DNA of 36,473 bases from Paracoccaceae bacterium (GTDB lineage Bacteria; Pseudomonadota; Alphaproteobacteria; Rhodobacterales; Rhodobacteraceae), in the NCBI GenBank assembly GCA_002683685.1, contig NYTV01000011.1, positions 18,894 to 55,366 of the forward strand, read 5' to 3'. The notes beneath the pieces are model-generated. The model made no database searches and had not been told where the DNA came from. It worked only from the letters and a program-made list of their open reading frames with translations. The position numbers and the translations under genes are program-made. How positions within the stretch are numbered: position 1 is the stretch's first letter; the number at the start of each line of letters is the position of its first letter. Of the stretch, positions 7,566 to 13,981 are shown piece after piece.

Positions 7566-7612
7566 TTGCTATCAACGTGAGAAAGGATGTACATTGCATC
7601 GCACATGCAATG
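7566..7612 (+). promoter_or_regulatory. Promoter and operator of the ParD/ParE-like pair
   Basis: TTGCTA, 18 bases, TACATT could serve as -35/-10 boxes. The -10 overlaps a perfect inverted repeat, CATTGCAT, CGCAC, ATGCAATG (7592-7612), 15 bases before the antitoxin ATG. Placement over the promoter is what antitoxin autorepression needs. Inferred from position. Confidence 0.5.
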
Positions 7613-7627
7613 CGTATCGGTGGTGCT

Positions 7628-7894
7628 ATGAAATCATCAACTATTCCCTCACTTCGGGTAACACCGCAGTTCCGCCATGACGCGGAAAGCGTGTTACATG
7701 AAGGAGAGTCCTTGAGCGCCTTCGTTGAGACGTCTTTGCGGGAGCAGATTGAACGCCGGAAGACGCAGAGAGAATTTATAGCACGCGGATTGGCAGCCAG
7801 GGAGGCAGCAAAGTCGTCTGGGCGATATGCCTCGAAGGACGAGGTTATGGGGTCCTTGCGTTCGATACTGAATGCGCAGAGAGAGAAAGAATGA
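7628..7894 (+). CDS. ParD/CopG-like antitoxin
   Basis: An 88-residue protein. The N-terminal half (MKSSTIPSLRVTPQFRHDAESVLHEGESL) has the form of a ribbon-helix-helix DNA-binding domain; the C-terminal half (REQIERRKTQREFIARGLAARE) is a charged helix of the type that wraps the toxin. It overlaps the following toxin gene by 4 bases (ATGA), the usual antitoxin-first order. I prefer 7628 as start because relatives begin MKSSTIPSLRV; the frame is open from 7577, but that would bury the operator in the gene. It should neutralise the toxin and repress its own promoter. Confidence 0.8.
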   Translation: MKSSTIPSLRVTPQFRHDAESVLHEGESLSAFVETSLREQIERRKTQREFIARGLAAREAAKSSGRYASKDEVMGSLRSILNAQREKE

Positions 7895-8190
7895 GCTTTC
7901 GTGTTCGGTTCACCCCCGAGGCAAAGGGGGACATCGAACGGCTCTATAGTTTTCTTGCGGAACGAGACTTTGAGGCGGCTGAAAGAGCGCTTGAGGTTAT
8001 TGAGCACGCTTGGTTATTCCTTGAGCAGTTTCCATTCTCCTGTCGGAAGGCCGATGACGCAAATCCATTTCTCCGAGAGCTCATTATCTCATTCGGCGAT
8101 TCAGGCTATGTAGCTTTGTTCGAAATCGAAGATAGCCGCACGGTCACCGTGCTTGCTGTACGCCATCAGATAGAAGACGACTATCATTGA
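7891..8190 (+). CDS. ParE/RelE-superfamily toxin
   Basis: A 99-residue protein beginning MSFRVRFTPEAKGDIERLYSFLAE, the start of the ParE/RelE toxin fold. The middle helices (AAERALEVIEHAWLFLEQFPFSCRK) and the final strands (GYVALFEIEDSRTVTVLAVRHQIEDDYH) follow family order, with the arginine of AVRHQ typical of the C-terminal strand. ParE members block DNA gyrase and RelE members cut mRNA at the ribosome; the sequence alone does not decide. It is intact, so the pair is probably functional. It is part of the accessory DNA between vreR and hxcW. Confidence 0.85.
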   Translation: MSFRVRFTPEAKGDIERLYSFLAERDFEAAERALEVIEHAWLFLEQFPFSCRKADDANPFLRELIISFGDSGYVALFEIEDSRTVTVLAVRHQIEDDYH

Positions 8191-8221
8191 TTAGCTGCAA
8201 TAGCGTCGTTTGCTGAAAGCG

Positions 8222-8290
8222 TCACGCCTCCACCCCAACCACCACCCGATAATGCTCCATCCCCTGCACCTCGCGCCGCGAAAACTGCAG
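8222..8290 (-). pseudogene. Displaced second copy of the hxcW (gspJ) 3' end
   Basis: Read on the minus strand, these 69 bases encode LQFSRREVQGMEHYRVVVGV plus EA and a stop. The intact hxcW ends LRLSRRGVQGVEHYRVVVGV plus DG and a stop (10347-10415): 16 of 22 residues are identical, and 30 consecutive bases are identical (8230-8259 against 10355-10384). Just upstream in frame, TGA at 8300-8302 and unrelated sequence end the similarity, so this is a fragment and not a gene. The stop codon is preserved. It fits a native gene end left behind when the toxin-antitoxin-like module (about 8.3-10.3 kb) entered hxcW with a replacement end. Confidence 0.85.
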
Positions 8291-8343
8291 CCAGCGCTTT
8301 CAGGCTTCGGGTTGGCTCACCTGACGTAAATAAAGATATGAAG

Positions 8344-8402
8344 CCTTCCAAAAGGAAGGATAATCGGTATAAAATCCGTATAAAGAAGGGTTCCTATGGA
8401 GG
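8344..8402 (+). promoter_or_regulatory. Promoter, operator and ribosome site of the two-gene module
   Basis: CCTTCC, AAAA, GGAAGG (8344-8359) is a perfect inverted repeat and probable operator. It is followed by two -10-like TATAAA boxes in direct repeat (8368-8373 and 8379-8384). A strong ribosome site GGAGG (8398-8402) lies 6 bases before the GTG start of the next gene. The second gene encodes an XRE protein that could bind the palindrome. Confidence 0.5.
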
Positions 8403-8408
8403 CAGGCT

Positions 8409-9080
8409 GTGGCGACTACACAAGAACAGATTCTGCAATATCTGAGGCATTACACCCCTCGCGCCCATTTCGAAGACGCTATCGACGCTATCTTTGTAGG
8501 GTTTAAAAAGGCGTTCGATGAGGCGAATGCACTTGTACATACGCCCAAGGAGCGTAAGCGAGCGCAGGACCGGTATAGCTATGTACAAGAAAATCTTGCG
8601 GCGCTGGTGAGCTCTTGGAATGCAATAGTTACTTCAACGGCGCCACACGGTGAGTTTTATACACTGATGTCTTCCGGGAATATAAAAATTACTGCAGCGG
8701 TAAAGCCGTGGAAGAAAAAAATTCGCCCAGCTCAGTACCGTCTAAAGAACTCTCGACTTAATAGCTTCTTGTCGTCCCCGCAACTGGAGCTATTAGGGAG
8801 ACCGGAGGGGCAACCTGTTAGCACTGGCGAAATGCTGAACGCCATCATAATTCCATTGGCGCCGCCTAGCCATCAGGATCAGTCAAAGCCCTTAGATATC
8901 ATCTTGGCTGTACCATATTTCAATAGCTGTGCTGAATATCACGTTTGGTGCACGCTTTCAGATTTTCTCAAAGGTTATGAATCTATGACTTCTGCAGCGC
9001 CTGACTTGGGCTGGCCGACGATCAAGCGAAAAATGCGGGATGATGAAGATGCTTCGTCTTCTGATGAAGCTCCAGAGTGA
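8409..9080 (+). CDS. Uncharacterised 223-aa protein, first gene of a module with an XRE-ImmA/IrrE protein
   Basis: I do not recognise a family. It starts with GTG (strong GGAGG site upstream) and is soluble, with no signal peptide or membrane helix. The N-terminal third is helical and charged (HFEDAIDAIFVGFKKAFDEA, then KERKRAQDRYSYVQENLAAL), the centre is basic (KPWKKKIRPAQYRLKN), a hydrophobic strand (LDIILAVPYFNSC) follows, and the tail is acidic (DDEDASSSDEAPE). The next gene starts 11 bases later, so both form one operon. Position directly before an XRE-Zn-peptidase gene is the order seen in RosmerTA-type and similar toxin-antitoxin modules, which makes this the candidate toxin or effector. 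That is inference from context; no catalytic motif is visible. Confidence 0.7.
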   Translation: MATTQEQILQYLRHYTPRAHFEDAIDAIFVGFKKAFDEANALVHTPKERKRAQDRYSYVQENLAALVSSWNAIVTSTAPHGEFYTLMSSGNIKITAAVKPWKKKIRPAQYRLKNSRLNSFLSSPQLELLGRPEGQPVSTGEMLNAIIIPLAPPSHQDQSKPLDIILAVPYFNSCAEYHVWCTLSDFLKGYESMTSAAPDLGWPTIKRKMRDDEDASSSDEAPE

Positions 9081-9090
9081 GGAATAGAGC

Positions 9091-10308
9091 ATGAGGACAG
9101 GAGTTGTTGATTTCCAGTCTGACAGGCTCAGGCAACTTAGAATAGCGCAGGGGCTGACTCAGGCAGTGCTTGCTGAAAAGCTATCGTGCTCTGCGGGTAA
9201 TATCTCGAAATGGGAAAATGGTTTCAGCTACCCAGAGATAGCTAGCTTTAAGCGTATCTGTGACTATTTCAAAGTCCCGGAAGACTGGTTGCTGGAGCCG
9301 CCTATCAAGGATCAGGGTCACACACCCAGCTTTTTCCGGTCTCAGGTTTCTACTCCAAAGGTTGCTTGGGATATTGCCGAGGCTCGGCTGGAGTGGCTTG
9401 AGGAACTGTCTTTCAAATTGCAGGAGAGCCTGGATTTTCCTGAGCTTCGCATCCCATGCTACAGCGGTGATGAGGTCGGGCTTATTGACGATGCAGATAT
9501 CGAATTCCTTGCAGAGCAATGTCGGCAGGAGTGGGGTATTGGCACTGGTCCTGTAGCGAATGTCATTCAAACAATGGAAAGCTTTGGGGTTGTTGCCGCA
9601 AGAACTGAGCTTGGCTATGTAAAAATGGATGGTGTATCGCGTTGGTCGATGTTGGATGACAGGCCGTATGTTTTACTTGCAGCCGATAAAGCGAGCCCGA
9701 TACGCAATAGATTTGACGCTGCACATGAGCTGGGTCATCTGGTTCTTCACAGGAAGATAAGCAAGGAACAGTATCAGCAGCATTATAACCTCATCGAAAA
9801 TCAGGCTCATCGATTCGCCAGTGCATTTCTCATGCCTGCAGAGAGCTTTTCATTTGAGGTGAAGTGGCCAACACTCGATGGCCTGCTCTCCCTGAAACCG
9901 CGCTGGAAGGTCTCTGTCGCTGCCATGATAAAACGCTGTCAGGATTTGGAGTTGATCGACAGTGACGCTACAGCAAGATTGTGGAAAGGGCGCTCTGCCA
10001 GAGGCTGGGTGAAAAAAGAGCCTTTGGATAACTCATTCGAATTCGAGCAACCGAAATTATTACAACGAAGCGTTATGATGCTTATAGAAAATAAGATACT
10101 GACGAAGGCCGCCCTGCGTAAGCATCTTGGTATGCCAGAGCCGTTATTGGAAGAGCTGGTAAACCTTCCAACTGGCTACTTCTCCGACGAGCAGAGAAAC
10201 ACCGTAATTGATATCAGACTGAAACCAAGGCCGAGTAAAGCAAGACCTGCAGATCTATACGGCACGGGTTCCGTTGTGAGTTTTCACCAGAAACATATGA
10301 GTGAATAG
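9091..10308 (+). CDS. XRE-family regulator fused to ImmA/IrrE zinc metallopeptidase
   Basis: A 405-residue protein. Residues about 10-65 are an XRE helix-turn-helix (LRIAQGLTQAVLAEKLSCSA, then ISKWENGFSYPE). A central ImmA/IrrE domain carries the zinc motif HELGH at 212-216 in AAHELGHLVLH, and a downstream glutamate, E236, in ENQAHRFASAFLMP as the likely third ligand. A helical C-terminal region of unknown role follows. ImmA/IrrE proteins cut or bind repressors in mobile elements and stress responses; with an HTH they serve as antitoxins or regulators of the gene beside them. It follows the 223-aa gene by 10 bases and ends at a strong hairpin shared with hxcW. Base composition is more AT-rich than the neighbouring hxc genes, consistent with transfer. 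Confidence 0.9.
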   Translation: MRTGVVDFQSDRLRQLRIAQGLTQAVLAEKLSCSAGNISKWENGFSYPEIASFKRICDYFKVPEDWLLEPPIKDQGHTPSFFRSQVSTPKVAWDIAEARLEWLEELSFKLQESLDFPELRIPCYSGDEVGLIDDADIEFLAEQCRQEWGIGTGPVANVIQTMESFGVVAARTELGYVKMDGVSRWSMLDDRPYVLLAADKASPIRNRFDAAHELGHLVLHRKISKEQYQQHYNLIENQAHRFASAFLMPAESFSFEVKWPTLDGLLSLKPRWKVSVAAMIKRCQDLELIDSDATARLWKGRSARGWVKKEPLDNSFEFEQPKLLQRSVMMLIENKILTKAALRKHLGMPEPLLEELVNLPTGYFSDEQRNTVIDIRLKPRPSKARPADLYGTGSVVSFHQKHMSE

Positions 10309-10313
10309 AGGTT

Positions 10314-10339
10314 TTCGGCAGGCCGCGAGGCCTGCCGAA
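10314..10339. terminator. Bidirectional hairpin between the XRE-ImmA gene and hxcW
   Basis: TTCGGCAGGCC, loop GCGA, GGCCTGCCGAA: an 11-pair perfect stem in the 38 bases between two converging genes, with TTAT on the right and AAAA just to the left. A terminator usable in both directions. Confidence 0.7.
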
Positions 10340-10346
10340 TTATCGC

Positions 10347-10961
10347 TCACCCATCCACCCCAACCACCACCCGATAATGCTCCACTCCCTGCACCCCACG
10401 CCGCGACAGCCTCAGCTCCAGCCCCACCGGATTATCTTGTCCTGCTGACTTCACATCCCGCCAGCCCTTGCCTGGTTGCCACGTGCGGATGTTGAAGTCG
10501 GTCACCTGTTCCAGCACGGCCACGGCGTTGCTGGGGGCGGGGAGGGGGTATTGGTTGCTGGGTGATGCGGTGGCGCGGTAGAGGGTGTTGCTTGCTACCC
10601 ACCAGCGCACCCGTTGCAGGCTGCCGGGCTGGTTGGCTGGATTGCGGATGATCTCCAGTTGCAGTGCACCCGGTTTGTCACCTTTGACCTGGACAGCAGC
10701 GGGTAGAGCAAGACGCTTGTTGGATGGGGCCGCCTGATTCTCGACCGGGTCCCATAGTTCTGTCGTGGCGCGCATGCCGAGGTCGCGTTTGAGTTGATTC
10801 ACGGCACGTAGCAGTTGCGCTGTGTGTTCGGTACTTTCTTCCAGATGGGACTGGGCCCGGCTTACACTGTCCAGGCCGCGCCAGGAGATCATGCTGACGA
10901 TGGCCATCAGCATGATTGCGATCATCACTTCGAGCAGAGTGAAGCCAGCCTGGCTCTTCAT
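10347..10961 (-). CDS. hxcW: Hxc T2SS minor pseudopilin HxcW (GspJ)
   Basis: A 204-residue minor pseudopilin. The prepilin signature KSQAG|FTLLEVMIAIML has the glycine before the cleavage site, Phe1 and Glu5, followed by the hydrophobic helix. The domain contains WRGLDSV and RVRWWV typical of GspJ. It forms the pseudopilus tip with GspI and GspK. The start at 10961 overlaps the hxcU stop (ATGA); the longer frame to 11114 runs inside hxcU. The last 22 residues are also found as a diverged second copy at 8222-8290, so the present 3' end may be imported. It converges with the XRE-ImmA gene. Confidence 0.93.
   Translation of the reverse strand: MKSQAGFTLLEVMIAIMLMAIVSMISWRGLDSVSRAQSHLEESTEHTAQLLRAVNQLKRDLGMRATTELWDPVENQAAPSNKRLALPAAVQVKGDKPGALQLEIIRNPANQPGSLQRVRWWVASNTLYRATASPSNQYPLPAPSNAVAVLEQVTDFNIRTWQPGKGWRDVKSAGQDNPVGLELRLSRRGVQGVEHYRVVVGVDG
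10355..10384. repeat. 30-bp direct repeat, right copy (left copy 8230-8259)
   Basis: These 30 bases are identical to 8230-8259 and lie in the same orientation 2,125 bases apart. Similarity with mismatches extends over 69 bases on each side to the hxcW stop. The pair brackets the 223-aa and XRE-ImmA genes and behaves like the two ends of an integrated element. No integrase is present between them. Confidence 0.85.
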
Positions 10962-11404
10962 GGCAGGAATATCCGCCCGGCTGCGTTGCGTTCGACCAGC
11001 AGATGGTGAGTGCCATCGGAAAGTTGGATACGCATGGGGTCCTCGATCCACTCGGCATTGAAAATCAACCGATCCATGGGCGATAGGTGGACGGTGACCG
11101 GCGCAGCGCGCCACTCTCGGGGGTTCAGCAGGTCATCCTTGATAACCTTGCCGCTCTGCCAGTGGACGAAGCGATAGCCCTGTTCATCAGCTTGCCAGAG
11201 GATCGGCCGACCCATGATCTGCGCCTCACTTTGTGCTGCCGCCAGTACCAGTTGCAGCCGTGCAGCATCCTCGCGGAGTAACTGCGCAGGGTCGCTACGC
11301 ATGCTCAGGCTGAGCGCGGCACTGGCGATGCCGACAATTACTATGACTACCATCAGCTCAATCAAGGTGAATCCCGAAGCATTACTGTGTTTGCACAGCG
11401 TCAT
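10958..11404 (-). CDS. hxcU: Hxc T2SS minor pseudopilin HxcU (GspH)
   Basis: A 148-residue minor pseudopilin. The start MTLCKHSNASG|FTLIELMVVIVIVG shows the prepilin cleavage site, Glu5 and the hydrophobic helix. The rest is a short beta-rich GspH domain (LQLVLAAAQSEAQIMGRPI and similar). The start at 11404 has GGAGG 8 bases upstream; the frame open to 11518 is not needed. It is first of a leftward hxcU-hxcW pair with a 4-base overlap and diverges from hxcP. GspH caps the major pseudopilin fibre below the I-J-K tip. Confidence 0.92.
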   Translation of the reverse strand: MTLCKHSNASGFTLIELMVVIVIVGIASAALSLSMRSDPAQLLREDAARLQLVLAAAQSEAQIMGRPILWQADEQGYRFVHWQSGKVIKDDLLNPREWRAAPVTVHLSPMDRLIFNAEWIEDPMRIQLSDGTHHLLVERNAAGRIFLP

Positions 11405-11509
11405 TGCGGCGTCCTCCGGGCAGGAAAGAGAAATAAAACGCCCAATGAAATAAAAGTGTGTGAATTGGCTCGTAGGATGGTGAGAAGGTAACAGGGGAGG
11501 ATCGAACCT

Positions 11510-11950
11510 ATGCCACATCTAAATTGGATGAATTGGACATACCTACCGCGCATTCTCCAGTGGCTTGCACTGGCGGCGGCGCTGATTGGGGCGGTTTTCT
11601 GGGCCAGGCTGCTTGCTGCGCCGGCCGCGCCCGTCACACTTGAAGCGCCGATAGCGCAAGCTGCACCTATGGAAACAAGCGCCGCAGCCGCCTGGTTTGA
11701 CAGCATTGCGCCACGACTAGATATCGCCATATCGGGGTTGATGGCGACGGATGAAGGTGCCGTCGCCATTTTGTCGATCAACAATGGGCCAGCCAAAGCA
11801 TATCTGGTTGGCGAACAGCTCGGGCGGCAAGCCAGACTGACAGCGATCGAGCAGAATGCTGTAGTAGTGGAGCAGGCCGGAGAGTCGCAGCGAGTGGTGA
11901 TTGCAGCGTTGCCGAACAGCTTGCACATGCCTGACCTCACGCGTCGTTGA
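11510..11950 (+). CDS. hxcP: Hxc T2SS inner-membrane component HxcP (GspC), short form
   Basis: A 146-residue protein with an N-terminal membrane helix (WLALAAALIGAVFWARLL, about 18-36), an Ala/Pro-rich linker, and one periplasmic homology-region domain (about 65-135, ISGLMATDEGAVAILSINNGPAKAYLVGEQL). This domain links the inner-membrane platform to the secretin N0 domain. The protein is about half the length of classical GspC and has no C-terminal PDZ or coiled-coil domain, as expected for HxcP. A GGGGAGG ribosome site precedes the ATG. It stands alone between the leftward hxcU and hxcV. Confidence 0.88.
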   Translation: MPHLNWMNWTYLPRILQWLALAAALIGAVFWARLLAAPAAPVTLEAPIAQAAPMETSAAAAWFDSIAPRLDIAISGLMATDEGAVAILSINNGPAKAYLVGEQLGRQARLTAIEQNAVVVEQAGESQRVVIAALPNSLHMPDLTRR

Positions 11951-11954
11951 GCAT

Positions 11955-12332
11955 TCATTGCTCGACCTGGCCCAGTAGGCTGTCCAGTCGTGCCAGTGCC
12001 GGGCCGCTGCCTGAGCGGTCATGCACTCGAATCATGATGCGAAACACCGCTGGTGTTTCCGTCGGCGTGATGACTTCCTCGCACACCATCTCGACCCGTC
12101 CCTGACTGCACCGTGCCGTATTGGCACCGCCGCGCCTGACCCCCTCCAGCTTGATCTCCGCCATCCGGTTTTCTGCTGCCAACAGCGCGATGGACTTGTC
12201 GCGCAGCACCCCGTTGCTGGTGGTCATCAGGCTGACCGCGCGTACCGCTGCGGCCATCGCGACGGCCACGATGGCAAGCGCAACCAGTACTTCGATGAGG
12301 GTGAAGCCTGACTGCCGAGTTCGTGGATTCAT
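11955..12332 (-). CDS. hxcV: Hxc T2SS minor pseudopilin HxcV (GspI)
   Basis: A 125-residue minor pseudopilin: MNPRTRQSG|FTLIEVLVALAIVAVA has the cleavage glycine, Glu5 and membrane helix, and MAEIKLEG with two cysteines (ARCSQGRVEMVCEE) matches GspI. GspI nucleates the tip complex with GspJ and GspK. In-frame ATGs at 12338, 12341 and 12353 are alternatives; none has a clear ribosome site, and 12332 gives a leader of normal length. It diverges from hxcT across a 242-base region with a striking inverted repeat and is convergent with hxcP, 4 bases apart. Confidence 0.9.
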   Translation of the reverse strand: MNPRTRQSGFTLIEVLVALAIVAVAMAAAVRAVSLMTTSNGVLRDKSIALLAAENRMAEIKLEGVRRGGANTARCSQGRVEMVCEEVITPTETPAVFRIMIRVHDRSGSGPALARLDSLLGQVEQ

Positions 12333-12407
12333 GAGCATCATTACTGGCCGCATAGAGGAAAAGGACTGCCCTCCAAGGGTATCCAGCGACTCTGACTATA
12401 TGCTGAC

Positions 12408-12509
12408 AAATCCTCTATAGGATGCTCAGGATTCGAGTGGTTTTCCGTCTTTTTTACGGCTTTTCGGACTCATTTTGGGCTTTATTTACTTGCATCCTAT
12501 AGAGGATTT
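12408..12509. promoter_or_regulatory. 18-bp perfect inverted repeat between hxcV and hxcT
   Basis: AAATCCTCTATAGGATGC (12408-12425) and its exact complement GCATCCTATAGAGGATTT (12492-12509) are separated by 66 bases. The left copy lies 76 bases upstream of hxcV, the right copy 66 bases upstream of hxcT, so each divergent gene sees the same element in the same orientation (CTATAGAGGAT toward the gene). Downstream of each element, after 13 bases, comes GTCA (hxcV) or GACA (hxcT). The hxcV side also contains TTGTCAG-CATA-TAGTCAG, a 9 of 14 Pho-box match. Probably paired promoter elements or operators. Confidence 0.75.
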
Positions 12510-12574
12510 TCCACATCGGTGACATATCTCCTTGCCACAATCCCCCTCAGACCCAACGGCCAAGGAGAGTAGAG

Positions 12575-12994
12575 ATGGTGCGCACAGCACAACGGGGCTT
12601 CACCCTTATCGAAATCATGGTGGTAGTCGTTATCCTCGGCATTCTTGCTGCTGTGGTTGCCCCCAAAGTACTGGATCGCCCGGATCAGGCGCGGGCCACA
12701 GCTGCCCGGCAGGATATAGGCGGGTTGATGCAGGCACTGGGGCTATACCGTCTTGATCATGGCCAGTACCCGAGCATGGGCCAGGGCCTCAACGCGTTGG
12801 TTGAGCGGCCGGCCGATGTCTCGGCTGATAACTGGCGTTCCTATGTCGAACGCGTACCGGATGACCCCTGGGGCAGGAAGTATCAATACCTCAATCCCGG
12901 TGTTAACGGCGAAATTGATGTATTTACCCTGGGTGCCGATGGCGTGCCCAATGGTGAAGGCGTGAATGCCGATATTGGTTCCTGGCAGCTGTAG
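12575..12994 (+). CDS. hxcT: Hxc T2SS major pseudopilin HxcT (GspG)
   Basis: A 139-residue major pseudopilin that polymerises into the periplasmic fibre pushing substrates through the secretin. MVRTAQRG|FTLIEIMVVVVILGILAA shows the short leader, cleavage site and Glu5. The globular part has the GspG signature ALGLYRLDHGQYPSMGQGL and a C-terminal calcium-site loop (TLGADGVPNGEGVNADIGSW). AAGGAGAG precedes the ATG. It is first of the seven-gene rightward operon hxcT-X-Y-Z-Q-R-S in which all later joins overlap or nearly so. Confidence 0.96.
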   Translation: MVRTAQRGFTLIEIMVVVVILGILAAVVAPKVLDRPDQARATAARQDIGGLMQALGLYRLDHGQYPSMGQGLNALVERPADVSADNWRSYVERVPDDPWGRKYQYLNPGVNGEIDVFTLGADGVPNGEGVNADIGSWQL

Positions 12995-13000
12995 CCGACC

Positions 13001-13981
13001 ATGAACACGCCGATAAGCCGATCATGTCAGTCCGGTATGGCCGTCATCAGTGCCTTGCTGATTGTCACTGTCGTCGCCGTGATTGCCGCGCAGACTATCG
13101 CCAGCCAGACACAGTTCACACGCACGGTGCAGGCTGACCAGGACCGGGTTCAGGGTACCTGGCTGTTGCGCGGCGCTCTGGAACAGGCGGAGCAGTTGCT
13201 GTGGCAAAGCCGACTGCAAGATCCACTGACACGGCTGGATCAGCAATGGGCGCACGGCATCCTGGTTGCCGGAGCCAGTGAAAGCCAACCCGCCATAGAA
13301 CTCAGGATCGAAGACGAACAGAGCAAATTCAACCTGCGTAACCTGGTGCGTGACGGTCAGGTGGATGTTGCCGAGTACGCCAGTTTCGAGCGGCTGTGCC
13401 TGTCGCTCGGGCTGAACCTCTCCATAGCCCAGCGCATTGGTCAGCGGGTGATCGACAGCTACCCCCGGCGAACGGAACCGGTTGCCGAGGAGCCCACGGC
13501 AGCTAACACCTTCGACAGCGGCAGACGCACCTCGCCCAATACCAAGCGTGAACCAGACCCGGCCAAGCGACCCATGTTGCGAGTGATCGATGACCTGTAC
13601 GACATAAAAGGCGTTGATCGCCACGTTATTGAACGGCTGCGCCCCCACGTCACCATTCTACCGGTCAACACCTGGATCAACGGCAACACTGCCCGGCCCG
13701 AAGCCATTGCCGCTCACATCCCGGACCTGTCCTTGCGCCAGGCGCAAAGCCTGCTTGCCGAGCGTGATCAGGGCCGCTGGTTCATCAACCGGGGCGACTT
13801 CGTCAACCGCTTGCAGCGGCCGGATCTTGATGTCTCCAGCGTCAAGGTTGGCATCACCAGCAACTGGTTCCTGGTGCATGGCCAGACTCGCATAGGTGAG
13901 CGACTGGTCACCATGCAAGCGCTGTTGCTACGTAATGAACAGCAGAAGCCTGAAGTCATCTGGACGAGGGTAGGGGCATGA
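13001..13981 (+). CDS. hxcX: Hxc T2SS tip pseudopilin HxcX (GspK)
   Basis: A 326-residue large minor pseudopilin. The leader ends QSG before the hydrophobic helix MAVISALLIVTVVAVIAAQ; Glu5 is absent, as is usual for GspK at the very tip. The middle holds the helical domain (EDEQSKFNLRNLV, LCLSLGLNLSIAQRIGQRVIDSY) and the end the second alpha/beta part with SLLAERDQGRWFINRGDF. It caps the pseudopilus with HxcV and HxcW. It starts 7 bases after hxcT and overlaps hxcY by ATGA. Confidence 0.94.
   Translation: MNTPISRSCQSGMAVISALLIVTVVAVIAAQTIASQTQFTRTVQADQDRVQGTWLLRGALEQAEQLLWQSRLQDPLTRLDQQWAHGILVAGASESQPAIELRIEDEQSKFNLRNLVRDGQVDVAEYASFERLCLSLGLNLSIAQRIGQRVIDSYPRRTEPVAEEPTAANTFDSGRRTSPNTKREPDPAKRPMLRVIDDLYDIKGVDRHVIERLRPHVTILPVNTWINGNTARPEAIAAHIPDLSLRQAQSLLAERDQGRWFINRGDFVNRLQRPDLDVSSVKVGITSNWFLVHGQTRIGERLVTMQALLLRNEQQKPEVIWTRVGA

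Noticed and set aside
8303-10346. A mobile element with its own integrase or transposase
   Set aside because: The repeat-bounded interval holds only the 223-aa and XRE-ImmA genes; no recombinase motif is present, so mobility could only be supplied from elsewhere.
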